Virus record (IMG/VR): IMGVR_UViG_3300020468_000076
Coordinates: 1 to 23,469 of that record
DNA: 23,469 nt
Reading direction: 5' to 3' (one strand)
From: a virus
Below, piece after piece: positions 21,925 to 23,469 of the stretch (positions are counted from its first letter, which is position 1; each line of letters begins with the position of its first letter). Below the pieces are notes generated by a model. The model had not been told where the DNA came from and made no database searches. It saw only the letters and a program-made list of their open reading frames with translations. Both the position numbers and the translations under genes were made by a program.

Positions 21925-23132
21925 GATTTCGTCAGTTCATCATAGAGGCAGAAACGCCTAAGAAGAAACCTACATCCTCTGCTAAAAAGCAAGAGGTGCA
22001 GGATAAGCACGTCGCATTTACCTTTGGACGATTCAATCCTCCTCATGCAGGACATGGTAAGATGATGGACGCAGTGAAATCATATGGTGGAGACACAGGT
22101 AATTACAGAATCTATCCTAGTAGAACACAAGATAATAAGAAGAACCCACTGTCAGCAGACCAGAAGATAAAGCACATGCGTGCAATGTTTAAAGACCATA
22201 AAGACAAGATTCAGAACAGCGAAGCACATAGAAATATATTTGACATCATGAAAGACCTTAACGATGAAGGTCATGAGCATGTAACCATGGTAGTTGGTGA
22301 CGATAGAGTCAAGGAGTTTGATAAACTCACCAAGAAATACAATGGAGTGCACTATGACTTCAAGAGTATTAATGTTAAGTCTGCTGGTAAACGTGATCCT
22401 AAGTCTGATGATCCTTTGGAAGCACTGAGTGCAAGTTCTTTGCGTAAGCATGCTACAAGTGGGGACCATGAAGCATTCCATGCTGGGACTGGTGGATATA
22501 AGAACAGTAAACAGATGATGGCAGACGTCCAAGCAGGACTAACACCAAAACAGAAAGCAGAGAAGGCAGCGAAGAAAGCGAAAGCAAAGTTAAGTACAGC
22601 AACAGGTACAAAAGAAAAGACAGTCAAGGAAACATGGGAGTATGCTCCTAAGTTAGCACTAGAAGAGTTCAGAGAGCACTATATTCAAGGTGAACTATTC
22701 GATACTGGTACACTCATAGAGCATGACAACACAGGTATTAGAGGTCACATAGTACACAGAGGAACTAATCATGTCATATTCAAGGACGAGTATGGTGATG
22801 AGTTCAAGGCATGGTTGGGAGACATTACAGAGATAGCAATGAAGACCGACAAGAAGGTTCCACTAGGACGTAAGAGTAATCCATATGGTAAGCGTGCAGT
22901 ATTGAAGATGCTTATCAAGTCAGTAGCAGAGAGAGAAAGATCCAGAGCAGGAGTAGCAAAGGAAAGTACAGACCCCAACAGGAAAGATCAGAGTAATTAC
23001 AGTGCAGACGATGGGTCAGGTAACGATTGGAAAGTAGGAACGGATAAATATAGACAGGCAGTACAGTCAATGACCCCTGGACAGGGAGTCATTAAGTTTT
23101 CTGAGTTCAGAAAGACTGTCAAAACTAAATAG
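21921..23132 (+). CDS. HxGH nucleotidyltransferase with capsid-targeting-like N-terminus
   Basis: A 403-residue protein. Residues 30-175 look like an HxGH-type adenylyl/cytidylyltransferase: AFTFGRFNPPHAGHGKMMDA carries HAGH (42-45), VGDDRV is a later strand, and ALSASSLRK (168-176) resembles the ISxTxxR phosphate loop of NMNAT-like enzymes. The first residues MRFRQFIIEA closely resemble the T4 internal-protein capsid-targeting sequence MKTYQEFIAEA, and IIE fits the gp21 protease site (I/L-x-E). A Lys/Ala-rich linker (about 208-235) leads to a C-terminal beta domain (GTLIEHDNTGIRGHIVHRGT) and a tail KFSEFRKT. The substrate (NMN, a nucleotide or other) cannot be told. It overlaps the ligase-like gene by 4 bases. 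Confidence 0.85.
   Translation: MRFRQFIIEAETPKKKPTSSAKKQEVQDKHVAFTFGRFNPPHAGHGKMMDAVKSYGGDTGNYRIYPSRTQDNKKNPLSADQKIKHMRAMFKDHKDKIQNSEAHRNIFDIMKDLNDEGHEHVTMVVGDDRVKEFDKLTKKYNGVHYDFKSINVKSAGKRDPKSDDPLEALSASSLRKHATSGDHEAFHAGTGGYKNSKQMMADVQAGLTPKQKAEKAAKKAKAKLSTATGTKEKTVKETWEYAPKLALEEFREHYIQGELFDTGTLIEHDNTGIRGHIVHRGTNHVIFKDEYGDEFKAWLGDITEIAMKTDKKVPLGRKSNPYGKRAVLKMLIKSVAERERSRAGVAKESTDPNRKDQSNYSADDGSGNDWKVGTDKYRQAVQSMTPGQGVIKFSEFRKTVKTK
23125..23131 (+). promoter_or_regulatory. Possible late promoter (CTAAATA)
   Basis: CTAAATA overlaps the stop of the preceding gene, and in T4 geometry transcription would start near 23137, 16 bases before ATG 23153. This matches the arrangement at 8241. It lacks an exact TATAAATA and could be chance in AT-rich DNA. 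Confidence 0.35.
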
Positions 23133-23152
23133 TAATACACTTTATCAAACCA

Positions 23153-23469
23153 ATGTTAGATATTAAGATAGGATCTGTGTTACTAGGGTATAGTTTGCAA
23201 GAGCAAACCCAAATCCTAGACTGCGTTTACGGAGGAGAAGATCCAAAAACCAAGCGTATAGAAGACGCAGGCAGAGCAATCGTGGACATCATTATGAATC
23301 ACGAGGAGATTGTTGAAGGTTATGCAGGGTTCCCTGTTGAAAAGAAACTTATCGACAAGAACAAGATCAAGTTTGACAAGGATCGTAACATAGGTAGAGT
23401 GATATCACAGGGCGGAGAGTCATTTGTCATAACAGGTATGAAGAATGATGGACGCTATCAGATCATGGG
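23153..23469 (+). CDS. Unidentified protein, N-terminal fragment
   Basis: A frame starting MLDIKIGSVLLGYSLQEQTQ at ATG 23153 runs off the right edge after 105 codons. It includes a helical region (IEDAGRAIVDIIMNHEEIVE) and a later GRVISQGGESFVITGM stretch. It is co-directional with the module before it and may have its own late promoter at 23125. There is no Shine-Dalgarno consensus. I do not recognise it, and its end is outside the window. Confidence 0.65.
   Translation, partial: MLDIKIGSVLLGYSLQEQTQILDCVYGGEDPKTKRIEDAGRAIVDIIMNHEEIVEGYAGFPVEKKLIDKNKIKFDKDRNIGRVISQGGESFVITGMKNDGRYQIM

Overview
This window looks like part of the genome of a T4-like marine myovirus, most probably a cyanophage infecting Prochlorococcus or Synechococcus. 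The evidence is the AT-rich composition, the dense packing with ATGA or TAATG gene junctions, and the gene order. It carries the T4 replication set (sliding clamp gp45, clamp loader gp44 and gp62, translational repressor RegA, family B polymerase gp43, recombinase UvsX, helicase gp41) together with genes typical of marine T4-like phages (Hsp20, MazG-like pyrophosphohydrolase, two 2OG-Fe(II) oxygenases, carbamoyltransferase). No tRNA, rRNA, CRISPR array or insertion sequence was seen.

Layout. (1) 1-6404, plus strand: a replication operon from gp45 to RegA. It is interrupted by accessory genes: a 24-residue membrane microprotein, a pyrimidine-dimer-glycosylase-like protein, and a zinc-ribbon/oxygenase/Dam-methylase insert between the two clamp-loader subunits. 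Four small unknown genes follow. (2) 6406-8248: a good sigma70-type promoter drives two small genes and a TTG-started carbamoyltransferase. (3) 8241-11832: an accessory/late block. Four plus-strand membrane or proline-rich proteins run toward three minus-strand proteins with Sec-type signal sequences, and the two arms overlap antisense by about 215 bp at their 3' ends. The minus arm starts from a perfect T4-type late promoter (TATAAATA). (4) 11881-12416: an hsp20 unit with a leader hairpin and a strong intrinsic terminator. (5) 12432-19409: three small genes, then gp43, uvsX, a prolyl-hydroxylase-like oxygenase, gp41, a MazG-like gene and a tiny acidic gene, all overlapping or nearly so. (6) 19421-23132: three tightly coupled large genes of uncertain role. 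They are a candidate PD-(D/E)XK-like protein, a protein with what look like all the motifs of a covalent nucleotidyltransferase (DNA/RNA ligase fold), and an HxGH adenylyltransferase whose N-terminus looks like a T4 capsid-targeting/gp21 cleavage signal. A further gene runs off the right edge.

How they fit together: the replication proteins form the T4-type replisome, with RegA probably tuning their translation. Hsp20, MazG, the oxygenases and the carbamoyltransferase are host-modulating or DNA/sugar-modifying accessories. The membrane/exported cluster is probably expressed late. The last three-gene module is the best candidate for an undescribed system: a nucleic-acid or NAD-related activity, at least one part of which may be packaged in the head and delivered with the DNA. 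All functions are read from sequence motifs by eye; no database search was run.
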